Of a stretch of 64,000 nt of DNA, positions 28,721-39,466 are shown piece by piece. The stretch is from Vibrio kanaloae (lineage in GTDB: Bacteria; Pseudomonadota; Gammaproteobacteria; Enterobacterales; Vibrionaceae), in the NCBI RefSeq assembly GCF_024347535.1, contig NZ_AP025497.1, positions 2,914,001 through 2,978,000 on the forward strand, in the 5' to 3' direction. Numbering within the stretch: position 1 is the first letter of the stretch; every line of letters begins with the position of its first letter. The position numbers and the translations under genes are program-made. The notes under the pieces are model-generated. The model was not told the DNA's origin, searched no databases, and saw only the letters and a list, made by a program, of their open reading frames with translations.

Positions 28721-29914
28721 ATGACTCTTATCAAACGCAGCCTACCCCTTTTGCTGATACTGCCTTATTTTTTTTCGGTAACAGGCATGCTTGTATTAGA
28801 TAATGGTGATAAAAAGCTTATTCCATTTATTATACTTAGTATAGTGATTAGTATATTTTTGTATAAAAAAGAGCTAATCATTAAAAATATTAAACATCCA
28901 TTTATATGGCTATTATCTCTATTATGTATATATACAATATTTAGTTACTATTACCATGGGGCAAGCTCTAGAGAAACAAGAGCACTGCTTGGAGCGACAC
29001 TGTTTATTTTGTTTTTTCCATATCAAATCCTTACTCAAAGAGTGATTCAATGGATAGTTTTAGTCGGTAGTTTTACAGTATGTATCAATAGCATCTATTT
29101 CAACCTGTATATAGGTATAGAGCGTGATGCTGGCTATATAAACCCGATACCTTACGCGACAGTGTGTGCATTGATATCCATAATCGCTTTCTCTTTATTT
29201 CTAGATAACTCACCTTTAAAGAGAAAGGTTCTTCCTATGATAGCTTTTTTGCTATCATTACCCCCTATAATCTTAAGTGAGGCTAGAGGTATCTGGTTAG
29301 CGTTCACTTTAAGTATCTTTATTATAATAATAGCTAAATGTATTAAAAATCCTCCGTCAAGAAAACAAATATTATCTTCTTTTATATTTACAGCCATTTT
29401 AGCCTCTTCTGGTGCTTTTTTATTTAAAGATAAAATAGTTCAACGATATGATAGTACCATTTATGAAGTCAAAAGAATTCAAGCCGATGACTATAGAACG
29501 TCTTTTGGTCTTAGATTACAAATGTGGATGTTAGCTCCTGAGTTAATACAAAAAAAGCCGTTACTTGGACAAGGGCATGAACAACAAAAAATATTACAAA
29601 CAAAGCTAGATAAAAATGAAATATCCAATCAACTTTATTATTATGCTTCCAGTCATTACCACAACCAATTTTTAGATAAAGCGGTTAAGTCTGGAATTAT
29701 AGGTTTAATACTTGTAATTGGACTTCTACTTTATCCAGTAATGATAGTTAAAAAATTACCATCACTCGATGCATATATAGTGATTGGTTTAGTTAGTCTA
29801 TTTTTCATTGCTGGATTAACGGATGTTCCTTTTAATCATCCTCAACCCCTGATGCTGTATTTATTGTTCCTAGTCCCTATTTGCTCAAGATGTAAGAGAG
29901 TTACCAATGACTAA
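28721..29914 (+). CDS. waaL: O-antigen ligase family protein (WaaL)
   Basis: A 397-residue integral membrane protein with around ten hydrophobic segments and a large periplasmic loop (about residues 230-320) containing the conserved arginine-rich YRTSFGLRLQMW and the histidine-containing GQGHEQQ and SHYHNQFLD segments. WaaL transfers polymerised O-chain from undecaprenyl diphosphate to the lipid A core in the periplasm. The gene is AT-rich relative to hldD and overlaps the following GT25 gene by eight bases. Confidence 0.9.
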   Translation: MTLIKRSLPLLLILPYFFSVTGMLVLDNGDKKLIPFIILSIVISIFLYKKELIIKNIKHPFIWLLSLLCIYTIFSYYYHGASSRETRALLGATLFILFFPYQILTQRVIQWIVLVGSFTVCINSIYFNLYIGIERDAGYINPIPYATVCALISIIAFSLFLDNSPLKRKVLPMIAFLLSLPPIILSEARGIWLAFTLSIFIIIIAKCIKNPPSRKQILSSFIFTAILASSGAFLFKDKIVQRYDSTIYEVKRIQADDYRTSFGLRLQMWMLAPELIQKKPLLGQGHEQQKILQTKLDKNEISNQLYYYASSHYHNQFLDKAVKSGIIGLILVIGLLLYPVMIVKKLPSLDAYIVIGLVSLFFIAGLTDVPFNHPQPLMLYLLFLVPICSRCKRVTND

Positions 29915-30653
29915 AATCTTTGTCATAAATTTAGAATCTTCCACAGATAGAAAAGAAAACATTAGTCGTCAACTAGATGAACTATCTCTTCCTTTTGAGC
30001 TATTTTCTGCCGTGGATGGCAGAACATCACCTCCTCATCCGCTACTTAAGCGTTATAATGATGATTTAAGCCAAACATACCGAGCAAAAACACTAAGCGC
30101 TGGTCAGTTAGGGTGCTATGCAAGCCATTACTTATTATGGCAGAAGTGTGTCGAACTCAACCAACCAATAATCGTAATTGAAGACGATGCTCTTATATTT
30201 AAAGAGGCATTCCTTAACTTCATACAAGATATTAGTGACATCCCCGAAACTGTAGAGTGCATAAGATTATTCAAAAACAAGCGCCGTAAATATGATTCTT
30301 ACGAAGTGCTCGAAGCGAAATCTACTAGTATTCACAAGTTCACTAAAGGGCATATGAGTGCAACAGCCTATTTCTTAAGGCCTTCAGGAGCTAGAAAATT
30401 CCTTGAACACTCAAAAGAGTGGTATATGGCTGTAGATATTTATATGGACCGATTCTGGCAAAACGAAGTCGAGTGCTACGGCACTGCAGTACCCTGCTTA
30501 ACGAACGACCCTAAGTTTGATTCTGATATCGGATATGAAAAACGCACAAGCACCAGAAGTTTATTCAAGAAATGTAAGCGTGAATGGTTCAATTTAAACG
30601 AAACTATCCAACGTCACCTACATAACATAAAATTCAAATACTCGAAGCGGTAA
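29907..30653 (+). CDS. Glycosyltransferase family 25 (LPS core)
   Basis: A 248-residue GT25 enzyme of the LgtB/Lex2B type, opening with IFVINLESSTDRKENISRQL and carrying the acidic donor-binding motif in PIIVIEDDALIF. It is predicted to add a hexose to the LPS core in the cytoplasm. A related paralogue lies at 38625 (shared YASHYLLWQKC motif), but there EDD is EDH. It overlaps waaL by eight bases and ends four bases before the next GT4. Confidence 0.9.
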   Translation: MTKIFVINLESSTDRKENISRQLDELSLPFELFSAVDGRTSPPHPLLKRYNDDLSQTYRAKTLSAGQLGCYASHYLLWQKCVELNQPIIVIEDDALIFKEAFLNFIQDISDIPETVECIRLFKNKRRKYDSYEVLEAKSTSIHKFTKGHMSATAYFLRPSGARKFLEHSKEWYMAVDIYMDRFWQNEVECYGTAVPCLTNDPKFDSDIGYEKRTSTRSLFKKCKREWFNLNETIQRHLHNIKFKYSKR

Positions 30654-30657
30654 TCCA

Positions 30658-31737
30658 ATGAAAATTCTTATTGCTAGTTCCTACTATCATGCTCGAAATA
30701 GTGTACGTCCTGAAGCCGAAATGTTTATAGAAATGGTAAAGCAAGGTCATGAGGTCACAGTTCTTACCCAAGGCGATGCAGAATACGCTCAACGGTTTCA
30801 AGAAAATGGCGTAAGAGTTGTTGATGCCTACCCAAATAAAAAGATTTGTTTAAAGACTATCAAAGCTTATAAAAAAGAACTTAATAATAAAAGCTATGAC
30901 ATCTTTTATGCATTTAACTCCAAAACAATCCCAAACGCGGCGTTTGCGTGTATTGGCACAAAAACAAAATTAATCACATATCGCGGGACTACAGGTGGTC
31001 TGTATCGTCATGATCCTTCAGCCTATCTTACTCACCTGCACCCAAAAGTCAGCGGCGTTGTTTGTGTATCAAAAGCTGTTGCTAACGACGTCAAGAAGAG
31101 AGTTTGGTGCAATAAAGACAATGTAGTCACCATCTACAAAGGTCATGAACTAGACTGGTACACTGTTCAAGCAAATAAACCGGAAGAATTTGGCTTAGAT
31201 TCCAATAAAGTCGTTGCTGTGTGCGCTGCTCATGTAAGACCCAGTAAAGGAATTGATGTTCTAATCAGAGCTACACACTTTGTAGATAATCCCGACTTCC
31301 ATCTTCTTTTGATTGGCAGTGGCTACGAACCTTATTTCGAAATGGCCAAAGAAAGCCCTATGTCGGAAAGAATACACTTCATTGGTCACAGAAAAGATGT
31401 GCCATCTATAATGGCAATGGCTGACTTTCAAATCCAGCCATCAATCAGTGGAGAAGGCCTTCCAAGAACGATAGTTGAAGCCATGGCTAATGGGACACCA
31501 TCCATCGTAACGACAACTGGTGGCTCCCCAGAACTTATTGAAGAAAACGAAACTGGCTACATTGTTCCCGTAAAAAACGCCCAGTTATTAGGTGATTCTA
31601 TAAACAATATGGCGAAGAATAAAGAACATTGCGCGGAGATGGGACGTAAAGCAAAAATCAGACTTCAACGCTACTTTTCGTCATCAGAAACAGTAAAACA
31701 GCATATTAATTTTTTTGAAAAACTAACTAAGAAATGA
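30658..31737 (+). CDS. Glycosyltransferase family 4 (LPS core)
   Basis: A 359-residue GT-B transferase. MKILIASSYYHARNSVRPEA opens the acceptor domain, and AAHVRPSKGIDVLIRA plus SGEGLPRTIVEAMANGTPSI form the GT4 donor site with the EX7E-type acidic residues. Expected to act on the LPS core acceptor at the inner membrane. It is the last plus-strand gene of the hldD-lpxM-waaL-GT25-GT4 series and faces the pyruvyl transferase gene across a terminator. Confidence 0.9.
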   Translation: MKILIASSYYHARNSVRPEAEMFIEMVKQGHEVTVLTQGDAEYAQRFQENGVRVVDAYPNKKICLKTIKAYKKELNNKSYDIFYAFNSKTIPNAAFACIGTKTKLITYRGTTGGLYRHDPSAYLTHLHPKVSGVVCVSKAVANDVKKRVWCNKDNVVTIYKGHELDWYTVQANKPEEFGLDSNKVVAVCAAHVRPSKGIDVLIRATHFVDNPDFHLLLIGSGYEPYFEMAKESPMSERIHFIGHRKDVPSIMAMADFQIQPSISGEGLPRTIVEAMANGTPSIVTTTGGSPELIEENETGYIVPVKNAQLLGDSINNMAKNKEHCAEMGRKAKIRLQRYFSSSETVKQHINFFEKLTKK

Positions 31738-31743
31738 TCTGAT

Positions 31744-31777
31744 ACTAAAAGGGCAGGAAAATGAGTTAACCTGCCCT
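31744..31777 (-). terminator. Terminator between convergent LPS genes
   Basis: AGGGCAGG (31750-31757) pairs with CCTGCCCT (31770-31777), loop of 12. On the minus strand the stem is followed by TTTTAG, so it mainly serves the pyruvyl transferase operon; on the plus strand there is little T run. Confidence 0.75.
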
Positions 31778-31783
31778 AACGAT

Positions 31784-32716
31784 TTAGTTTTGATCTTTGA
31801 TAATTTTACTTATCACTTCTTTTTGAATTTCGACTATCGCATTGAGTTGTGCCAAAGAGCTCAATTGGTAATTGCTCTTGTCATTGGCTAAAACTTTAAG
31901 CTTCAATTGTAAATTTTTCATATCGTCATTAGAGGCCAGTTTGTACACAGTCACGAGTGACAGCCACTTTCTCGATGAAGATTTAAATAATTTAGCTACA
32001 TTTCTCTTAAACGTATTTTCTAACAATTTACCAATGGGCATCTTATTAACACTAATAAAAGGTAAGTCGTGTAATATTAGCTCTACATCCATAGATTCAG
32101 CAAAGTCATACCACTTTTCATCGTCAAATGCCGGGGAGAAACGAACTCCTTTCCAAGGGATGCGAAGTGCGTCCGCAATAATTGCACCGTGCATGGCCTC
32201 AGTCACAACGGACTCACACTCTTGAAGAGCCAACAAAAAAGTCTCGACCGGTTGTTTTGCTGTAATGTATGTTAAACCTATCTTCTGGCAAACTTTATCC
32301 CAATCGATAAAATCTTCACTACGATGATGAGGTATAAATCCAATCTTCCCTTTTTGTATTTCCGCTTTAGGGAAGTCAACTTCACGAAGGAGATAAGCAC
32401 CATCTCCAACCACCAGTTCGGGTTTTAACCCTAATTTTTTTGCCGTCCTAGGTCCTCTTACACCATAAACAGCACACTTATCAGATAACTTGGGGACGTT
32501 CCACTCCCATGCACCTGATGAGAAAATAATAACTTCGTCCGCACCTGAAAGCGTTTTATTTAATCGCTTCTCCGTCAAAATCGTCCCTATGCCTAAAAAA
32601 TAACGAGAGCTATCTTCTACAATCAAGTCACCAAACAGTTGTGGCCATAGCCAAGGGTTAAGATCATCCCCTACATTGTAAGTATCTGACAGGCAGTACT
32701 CTAATTTAAAAGCCAC
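31784..32716 (-). CDS. Polysaccharide pyruvyl transferase family protein
   Basis: A 310-residue GT-B-like protein of the CsaB/WcaK group. NVGDDLNPWLWPQLFG near the N-terminus, GVRGPRTAKKLGL and VTEAMHGAIIADALRIPW are family motifs. Members transfer pyruvate from phosphoenolpyruvate to a sugar as a ketal; others in the fold act as glycosyltransferases, so pyruvylation of an LPS core sugar is likely but not proven. Four bases separate it from the upstream GT2 gene. Confidence 0.85.
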   Translation of the reverse strand: MAFKLEYCLSDTYNVGDDLNPWLWPQLFGDLIVEDSSRYFLGIGTILTEKRLNKTLSGADEVIIFSSGAWEWNVPKLSDKCAVYGVRGPRTAKKLGLKPELVVGDGAYLLREVDFPKAEIQKGKIGFIPHHRSEDFIDWDKVCQKIGLTYITAKQPVETFLLALQECESVVTEAMHGAIIADALRIPWKGVRFSPAFDDEKWYDFAESMDVELILHDLPFISVNKMPIGKLLENTFKRNVAKLFKSSSRKWLSLVTVYKLASNDDMKNLQLKLKVLANDKSNYQLSSLAQLNAIVEIQKEVISKIIKDQN

Positions 32717-32719
32717 TGG

Positions 32720-33487
32720 TTAACTCCTTTCTTTTTCGATAAGCCACAAGCCAACATATTTATTGAAATTCACTTGAGCGTAGGTCATAGCCATGATGAA
32801 ACCGACACTGCCATCCATAAAGCCACGGCGGATAATATAGACCAAGAAGAACGTCCATATTGCTCTTATTAGAGCAAGGAATAGGCCGTGTGACTTCTTA
32901 CCTTTACGGTGATATTTTTGAGAACCAAGCCAAGCATATTGCGCTGCTTTATCTAAGCCGTGCCCATAATCTCTGTGGGTATAGTGGAGCAAGTAACCTT
33001 TCAGAGTGCCCGTCGTTCCTTGTTCCGGTATAGCGGTTTCATGAACTTCATCCAACGTATATCGAGAGCCCTCTCTTTTAAAGAGTCTCAACACAGCACG
33101 AGCACTGCGGCCATGTTTTAGAGTCGTGCCATAAAGCGTCACTCCCCAAGGCAGTTTGTACGCAGTGTGTTTGATTTGATCTTGTTTTAATAGTTCAACA
33201 AGAGCGTTGCTCATCTCTTTATCGAGAGCTTCGTCAGCATCAATTGATAGCACCCAATCACATGTCGCTTTATCTAGCGCTCGCTGCTTTTGCTTACCAA
33301 AGCCAGGCCAATCTGTGATTGTCACGTTATCTGTATATTTTTGGCATATTTCAACGGTTGCATCTGTTGAGCCACTGTCTAAAACAATCAGTTCATCGGC
33401 AATATCAACAACAGATTTAAGGCAAGTTTCAATTCGGTCTTCTTCATTCTTGGTAATAACAATGACAGACAGGGTATGTTTTCTCAT
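32720..33487 (-). CDS. Glycosyltransferase family 2, WaaE/KdtX-like
   Basis: A 255-residue GT-A enzyme. LSVIVITKNEEDRIETCLKS, the DXD-type SIDADEALD and the C-terminal amphipathic region before an internal hydrophobic stretch (FFLVYIIRRGFMDGSVGFI) match the LgtF/WaaE/KdtX group, which adds beta-linked glucose to the first heptose of the inner core. Located between the pyruvyl transferase and the CDP-glycerol-type transferase on the minus strand, close to waaA, as in several Vibrio core loci. Confidence 0.9.
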   Translation of the reverse strand: MRKHTLSVIVITKNEEDRIETCLKSVVDIADELIVLDSGSTDATVEICQKYTDNVTITDWPGFGKQKQRALDKATCDWVLSIDADEALDKEMSNALVELLKQDQIKHTAYKLPWGVTLYGTTLKHGRSARAVLRLFKREGSRYTLDEVHETAIPEQGTTGTLKGYLLHYTHRDYGHGLDKAAQYAWLGSQKYHRKGKKSHGLFLALIRAIWTFFLVYIIRRGFMDGSVGFIMAMTYAQVNFNKYVGLWLIEKERS

Positions 33488-33496
33488 TATTCAGCC

Positions 33497-34552
33497 CTAG
33501 AATTTCCAATAGTTTAATGATTTACGGATTTTAAAGTTACGAATCCAATTTTTTGGCTTGTTATCTTGCCAGCCGCTTTCTAGCACATCAGTAATAGCAC
33601 TCAGAACTCTCGCTGAGGATTGCCCATCTAAGTAAGGGGTGATTGATGGACCATAACTGGCGATAGCTTTGTCTCTTGTTTCATCAGGTAGCATCGCTTG
33701 CTTAATTGCTGACTCTAACAGCTCGGCTTGAGTAATATTAATAAAGCTTGCTTGAGGGTCTCGATTATTTACCGTGACTACCGGCTTATTGAGCAACAAG
33801 AATTCCTGAAATATCGATGAGTTATCACACACCATCACATCAGCACGATGTTGCATTTCAATCACTCGGTCATTATCGAAAAACAGAAGATTATCGCCTT
33901 CCAACGCCTGATACTTTGCTCGGGTCTCTTGCTTCATTTTCGGATGAAGAGTCACTAACCATTGCCACTGACTCAGCTGGCTGAGGCGCTTAAGTTCTTC
34001 ATAAACCAACTCAGCACACGATAAGCTTGGCGAAAACGTCGAAGCAAATAGAATTTGGGGTCTCTCGTAATTGTGTTCACTTGCTTGATAATTAAACAAG
34101 CTATCCAGCTTCAGCCACCCGGTTTCTTTTACTTGAAAATAGCCACGCTGTTTGGCTAATGGCTCAAGTGAATTGGTTCTTTCATGGCCTTCTGTGCAAT
34201 ACAAATCAAATAGACCACGCTCAGGGTATAAGTTCCCACGTTTGCTTTCGTTCAAGCCATGGAATACTTGTACCTTCATCCCTGAAACAAATGCAGGGAC
34301 ACGATCGCCGGGAACTAAGACGGCATGGGGATTAAAGGTCACCGCTTCGTCTAAAGAGACTCTTTGCTCTTGCTCTAATAACAAGTGCTCGGACGCATCG
34401 TCACCCACCAGTAGCCATTTTACATCATGACCAAGTCGCTTCGCATAGTCATAGAATGGGCGAAGGATAGCAAATGAATAATTTTGCTCGACGTAGAGCA
34501 AGAAACGATAGGTTTGATCGGTTTGCATAAGCGAGGAGATAAAATTCACCAT
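33497..34552 (-). CDS. CDP-glycerol glycerophosphotransferase-family protein
   Basis: About 351 residues, GT-B-like. VFHGLNESKRGN, LFASTFSPSLS, the WLVTLHPKMKQET segment and ADVMVCDNSSIFQEFLLLNKP (with conserved DNSS) are characteristic of the TagB/TagF-type family. In Gram-negatives such proteins decorate surface glycans with polyol phosphate or sugars; the exact transfer is unknown. Start uncertain: ATG 34552, ATG 34528 and a TTG at 34570 are possible and none has a clear ribosome-binding site. Divergent from waaA. Confidence 0.78.
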   Translation of the reverse strand: MVNFISSLMQTDQTYRFLLYVEQNYSFAILRPFYDYAKRLGHDVKWLLVGDDASEHLLLEQEQRVSLDEAVTFNPHAVLVPGDRVPAFVSGMKVQVFHGLNESKRGNLYPERGLFDLYCTEGHERTNSLEPLAKQRGYFQVKETGWLKLDSLFNYQASEHNYERPQILFASTFSPSLSCAELVYEELKRLSQLSQWQWLVTLHPKMKQETRAKYQALEGDNLLFFDNDRVIEMQHRADVMVCDNSSIFQEFLLLNKPVVTVNNRDPQASFINITQAELLESAIKQAMLPDETRDKAIASYGPSITPYLDGQSSARVLSAITDVLESGWQDNKPKNWIRNFKIRKSLNYWKF

Positions 34553-34660
34553 GTCCGTTTGAAAGTGCAACTAAGCATTTAATTATAACGCTCTTTACTT
34601 TCGAGATTGAAGAAAATACTCTTCTGAATATTGATTTTACCTTCTGGTGTCACTGTTCCT

Positions 34661-35923
34661 ATGCTTATACGACTTATCTATACTCTCATATTGTCATTAG
34701 CTTCTCCGCTACTGCTGTATGGGCTTTATAAGAGCAAACCTGGAAAGCCAAGTTTTGGTCAGCGTTGGAAAGAACATTTCGGGATCACACCGCAAACTCA
34801 AGGTAAGAATCCTATCTGGATTCACGCAGTATCGGTTGGTGAATCGATTGCCGCCGTACCTATCATCAAGCAACTGAAGCGACGCAACCCAAACCAAGCC
34901 ATTATCGTTACCACGACAACCAGCACGGGTGCAGAGCAGATAGAAAAACTCGGTGATTTAGTCGAGCATCGCTACATGCCGATTGATTTTTCTTGGTGTA
35001 TTCGAGGTTTTTTGAAGAGTGTTCAGCCTAAACAGATGCTAATCATGGAAACCGAGTTATGGCCAAACACACTGCACTGCGTCGCGAAAGCTGGAATCTC
35101 CATTTCGGTACTCAACGCTCGCCTATCTGAACGCTCGTGCCAGCGTTATGCTAAATTCCAAGCCGTTTTTGATCTCTTAGCCAAAAATCTCTCTCAAGTA
35201 CTTTGCCAATACCCAAGTGATGCTGAGCGTTTTATACGATTAGGGTTAGATAAAGCATCTGTGCATGTGACTGGATCGATCAAGTTTGATATTGAAGTTT
35301 CAGCTGAACAAGTTGAAAAAGGCAAAGCATTGAGGAAACAGATAGGTTTTGAACGCGATGTCTGGATTGCTGCTAGTACTCACCAAGGTGAAGATGAAAT
35401 TGTTTTAGATGCTCATAAGCAACTTCTAACAGACAACCCAAGAGCGTTATTGATGATTGTACCTCGTCACCCTGAACGATTCAGCCAAGTGACGGAACTG
35501 GCTGAACAGCAAGAATTCAACACTATCACTCGAACGAGTCAACAGCCAATAACGCCTGATGTTGAAGTCTATATAGCTGATACGATGGGAGAGATGTTGG
35601 TATTACTCGGTGGCGCTGATGTGTGTTTTATGGGAGGAAGTCTTGTCGGCGATAAAGTAGGCGGCCACAATCTTCTAGAGCCGGCGGCACTGCAGTTACC
35701 TTTACTCAATGGCCCTAGCTATTTTAACTTCAGCGAGATCACAAACAAACTGCTGGAAGCCAATGCCGTGGTTATTTGTCAAGATAGTAGTGACATTGTA
35801 AGCCAACTCAGAGAGCTGTTCACCCAACCTAAATTACGTAAGAATAAAGGCTTAGCGGCTTATCAAGTAGTTGAACAGAACCGAGGGGCATTGGATAGCA
35901 CCTTACAACACATTATTGGCTAA
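34661..35923 (+). CDS. waaA: 3-deoxy-D-manno-octulosonic acid transferase
   Basis: A 420-residue GT30 enzyme that transfers Kdo from CMP-Kdo to lipid IVA. One N-terminal membrane segment (LIYTLILSLASPLLLYGLY) anchors it to the inner membrane; IWIHAVSVGESIAAVPII and METELWPNTL are signature motifs, and GGSLVGDKVGGHNLLEPA forms the donor site. I chose ATG 34661, which matches family length, over an in-frame TTG at 34631. Whether it adds one or two Kdo is not visible, but kdkA alongside suggests a single phosphorylated Kdo. Confidence 0.95.
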   Translation: MLIRLIYTLILSLASPLLLYGLYKSKPGKPSFGQRWKEHFGITPQTQGKNPIWIHAVSVGESIAAVPIIKQLKRRNPNQAIIVTTTTSTGAEQIEKLGDLVEHRYMPIDFSWCIRGFLKSVQPKQMLIMETELWPNTLHCVAKAGISISVLNARLSERSCQRYAKFQAVFDLLAKNLSQVLCQYPSDAERFIRLGLDKASVHVTGSIKFDIEVSAEQVEKGKALRKQIGFERDVWIAASTHQGEDEIVLDAHKQLLTDNPRALLMIVPRHPERFSQVTELAEQQEFNTITRTSQQPITPDVEVYIADTMGEMLVLLGGADVCFMGGSLVGDKVGGHNLLEPAALQLPLLNGPSYFNFSEITNKLLEANAVVICQDSSDIVSQLRELFTQPKLRKNKGLAAYQVVEQNRGALDSTLQHIIG

Positions 35924-35939
35924 CAACCATTTGATTTAA

Positions 35940-36653
35940 TTAACCTTGGTAGCCTTGCAATAACAGTTCCCAATCTGACTCTTGCCATTGAATCTGGCGC
36001 TTGTTCACTTCTTTTAAGAACGAGCGCTTTAAGCGGTTCAAGTTGCCTTCTTTCCAGTCATCACCTGCTTGCTGGCGACACTTATCAAAATCAATAATCC
36101 ACACCGTTTGCGAATCATCAAGCAGGATATTGTGAATGTTGAGATCGGTATGATTGACCCCTGTATCGTGCATTTTTCTTATCTCTTGGCCAATTTTACG
36201 GTAAATATTCGCATCTATCGGATGAGCAACCAAGATATCAACCAGATCTTTGGCATTGGGAATTCGTTCAGACATTAAGTCCGCTCGATAAAGCAGCCCG
36301 CTTTTAATGGCTCTAGCAGCAATGGGCTTCGGTACATTAACACCTGCATTGGCCAAGACATTGAGAACGTTGAGCTCCATTGCACAGCGCGTGCTTTCCC
36401 AATCAGAGAAACGATATTGGTCTTCGACTAGCTTCCCAAACAATCCGCCACGGCGATAATGGCGCAATGCGGCCTGTATACCATCAAGCTGAATGAACCA
36501 TGTGGTACCTCGTCCTTGAGCACTGCCTGAAATGGCGTCTTGTTGCTGCCAATATTCAGCCTCAAAGATCTGATCGATATCGCCCTCTGGTACCTGAGCC
36601 AAAAGTTCAGGGTCATACCAAATTGTTTGGTTGTTGGTGCTAATTGTTTCCAT
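35940..36653 (-). CDS. kdkA: 3-deoxy-D-manno-octulosonic acid kinase
   Basis: A 237-residue kinase that phosphorylates O4 of the Kdo attached to lipid A. The protein-kinase-like fold shows GGLFGKLVEDQYRF, the catalytic loop HDTGVNHTDLNIHNILLD and the metal-binding WIIDFDKCR. It is convergent with waaA (only 16 bases between) and divergent from the GT9 heptosyltransferase. In Haemophilus and Vibrio KdkA acts on mono-Kdo lipid A. Confidence 0.95.
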   Translation of the reverse strand: METISTNNQTIWYDPELLAQVPEGDIDQIFEAEYWQQQDAISGSAQGRGTTWFIQLDGIQAALRHYRRGGLFGKLVEDQYRFSDWESTRCAMELNVLNVLANAGVNVPKPIAARAIKSGLLYRADLMSERIPNAKDLVDILVAHPIDANIYRKIGQEIRKMHDTGVNHTDLNIHNILLDDSQTVWIIDFDKCRQQAGDDWKEGNLNRLKRSFLKEVNKRQIQWQESDWELLLQGYQG

Positions 36654-36748
36654 CTATGAGGCCTTTGGGTCGCTTTTCGTCATTGCTATTTTACAACTAA
36701 TGCGAGTATCTGCATAATTCTGATGTTATTCACTTTTTCGGGCACTTT

Positions 36749-38315
<1,567 letters not shown>

Positions 38316-38334
38316 CTCTCTTTAGCTAAATCGT

Positions 38335-38371
38335 AAAATAAAATAGCGCTCATTGAGCGCTATTTTATTTT
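38335..38371 (+). terminator. Terminator after coaD (37-base palindrome)
   Basis: AAAATAAAATAGCGCTCA is followed by one T and its exact reverse complement. The A- and T-rich arms flank a GCGC core, so it can work in both directions. It is related to the terminator at 39418-39448, exactly 1080 bases away in register. Confidence 0.9.
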
Positions 38372-38386
38372 CAAAGCTATCAATTA

Positions 38387-38496
38387 CTACAGCGAGTAAT
38401 AGGCCTTATACCAATCTGCGAAAGCTTTTGCCCCTTCTTAAATTTCAACTTGAGCTTTATAGATAAGAGCTTCAAACACATCTTTAGTAACAAATT
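38387..38496 (-). pseudogene. Remnant of the 3' end of a UDP-glucuronate epimerase gene
   Basis: This interval aligns without gaps to 39467-39576, the 3' end of the intact epimerase gene, at an offset of 1080 bases. It encodes EGAKAFADWYKAYYSL and a stop, identical to the intact C-terminus; before that lie a TAA stop replacing a glutamine codon and then a diverged match (DVFEALIYKAQVEI against DLFEAVGYKPQVKI). No similarity is evident upstream of about 38496. It is a non-functional scar. The rest of 38497-38624 shows no gene. Confidence 0.88.
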
Positions 38497-38624
38497 TACC
38501 TCATGAGTTTTAGGTTTATTGACATCAATCACAACCCTCGCTTACAGGAAGGTGACCAACTATCACAATAAAACAAGTAGGTGCTAACATATTCTCCTAA
38601 CAACAAACACATCACTACAACATT

Positions 38625-39389
38625 ATGAAATCATACTGTATTACCTTGAAAAATAATCATTGTAGGCAAAGATCAACAGCCGACGCCCTTAAGGATGTTC
38701 AGGTTGATTTTGAGTTTTTTATTGGAGTGGATGCAAGAGTTGATGAGCATCCTTTACTAACCAGAATTCAAGAAAGAATTTTTTTGTACAACATGGGGAG
38801 GCCCCATATTATCGGTGAAGTTGGATGCTATGCAAGTCATTACCTTATATGGCAAAAGTGTATAGAGCTCAACGAACCAGTTTTAGTCTTCGAAGATCAT
38901 GTCAATATTGACGAAAACATATTTCGTAATACGCTAGCTATCGCAGAGCAGCATATTGAGCAATGTGGTTTTATTCGGTTACAAGACAGTAAAAACAAAC
39001 TGCATTACTCTGTTGATAAGTACCAAAAACAAAACCTTGTAAAGTACTTGAAAGTTCCTCAAGGAACTGCCTGCTACGCTATATCTCCCAAAGCTGCACG
39101 AGCGTTTATCGAACATAGTTCGACTTTCAATTATCCGGTCGACGTCTTCTTACGGAATACTTGGGTTCATAAACATCCCATGTTTGGTGTTGCACCTGCG
39201 GGATTACAGCGTAGTAAGCAGCCGTCAATCATTCGTCAAGGCAAAGGCAAAGGCAAAGGCAAAGGCAAAAAACACTATTCAGTAGCCTTAATGAAAGCCG
39301 TTAACAAAATAAAGAGCATGACGCTCAACCTAGCAACTAATTTTTACCACTTGTCTATTTTAGGAAAAGAATACAGGCCAAAATTATAG
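38625..39389 (+). CDS. Glycosyltransferase family 25, EDH variant
   Basis: A 254-residue GT25-like protein related to the one at 29907 (GCYASHYLIWQKCIELNEP). The expected acidic motif EDD reads EDH (PVLVFEDHVNID), so activity may be altered. Near residue 206 a run of alternating glycine and lysine (GKGKGKGKGKK) is encoded by a hexanucleotide repeat. It is AT-rich and sits between two homologous terminator/epimerase-end segments, pointing to insertion by recombination. A core-LPS sugar transfer is the likely ancestral role. Confidence 0.78.
   Translation: MKSYCITLKNNHCRQRSTADALKDVQVDFEFFIGVDARVDEHPLLTRIQERIFLYNMGRPHIIGEVGCYASHYLIWQKCIELNEPVLVFEDHVNIDENIFRNTLAIAEQHIEQCGFIRLQDSKNKLHYSVDKYQKQNLVKYLKVPQGTACYAISPKAARAFIEHSSTFNYPVDVFLRNTWVHKHPMFGVAPAGLQRSKQPSIIRQGKGKGKGKGKKHYSVALMKAVNKIKSMTLNLATNFYHLSILGKEYRPKL
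39240..39269 (+). repeat. GGCAAA hexanucleotide repeat inside the GT25 gene
   Basis: Five perfect GGCAAA units encode Gly-Lys repeats. Copy-number change would keep the reading frame while altering the length of a basic linker near the C-terminus. Confidence 0.95.
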
Positions 39390-39417
39390 ATGCTCAGCGT
39401 TAACGATCTTCAAAAAA

Positions 39418-39448
39418 CAAAAGTAGCGCTCAATGAGCGCTACTTTTG
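39418..39448. terminator. Bidirectional terminator between GT25 and epimerase genes
   Basis: A perfect 14-bp stem CAAAAGTAGCGCTC / GAGCGCTACTTTTG with loop AAT. It serves the convergent genes on either side and is a close relative of the terminator at 38335. Confidence 0.92.
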
Positions 39449-39466
39449 TTTCAAAGCTATCGATTA

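Noticed and set aside
34631-34660. TTG start for waaA
   Set aside because: Would add ten residues before the membrane anchor; ATG 34661 matches the usual WaaA N-terminus.
39240-39269. Start of a CRISPR-like array
   Set aside because: Contiguous hexamers inside a coding frame with no spacers; a simple-sequence repeat. No CRISPR array or cas gene was seen anywhere.
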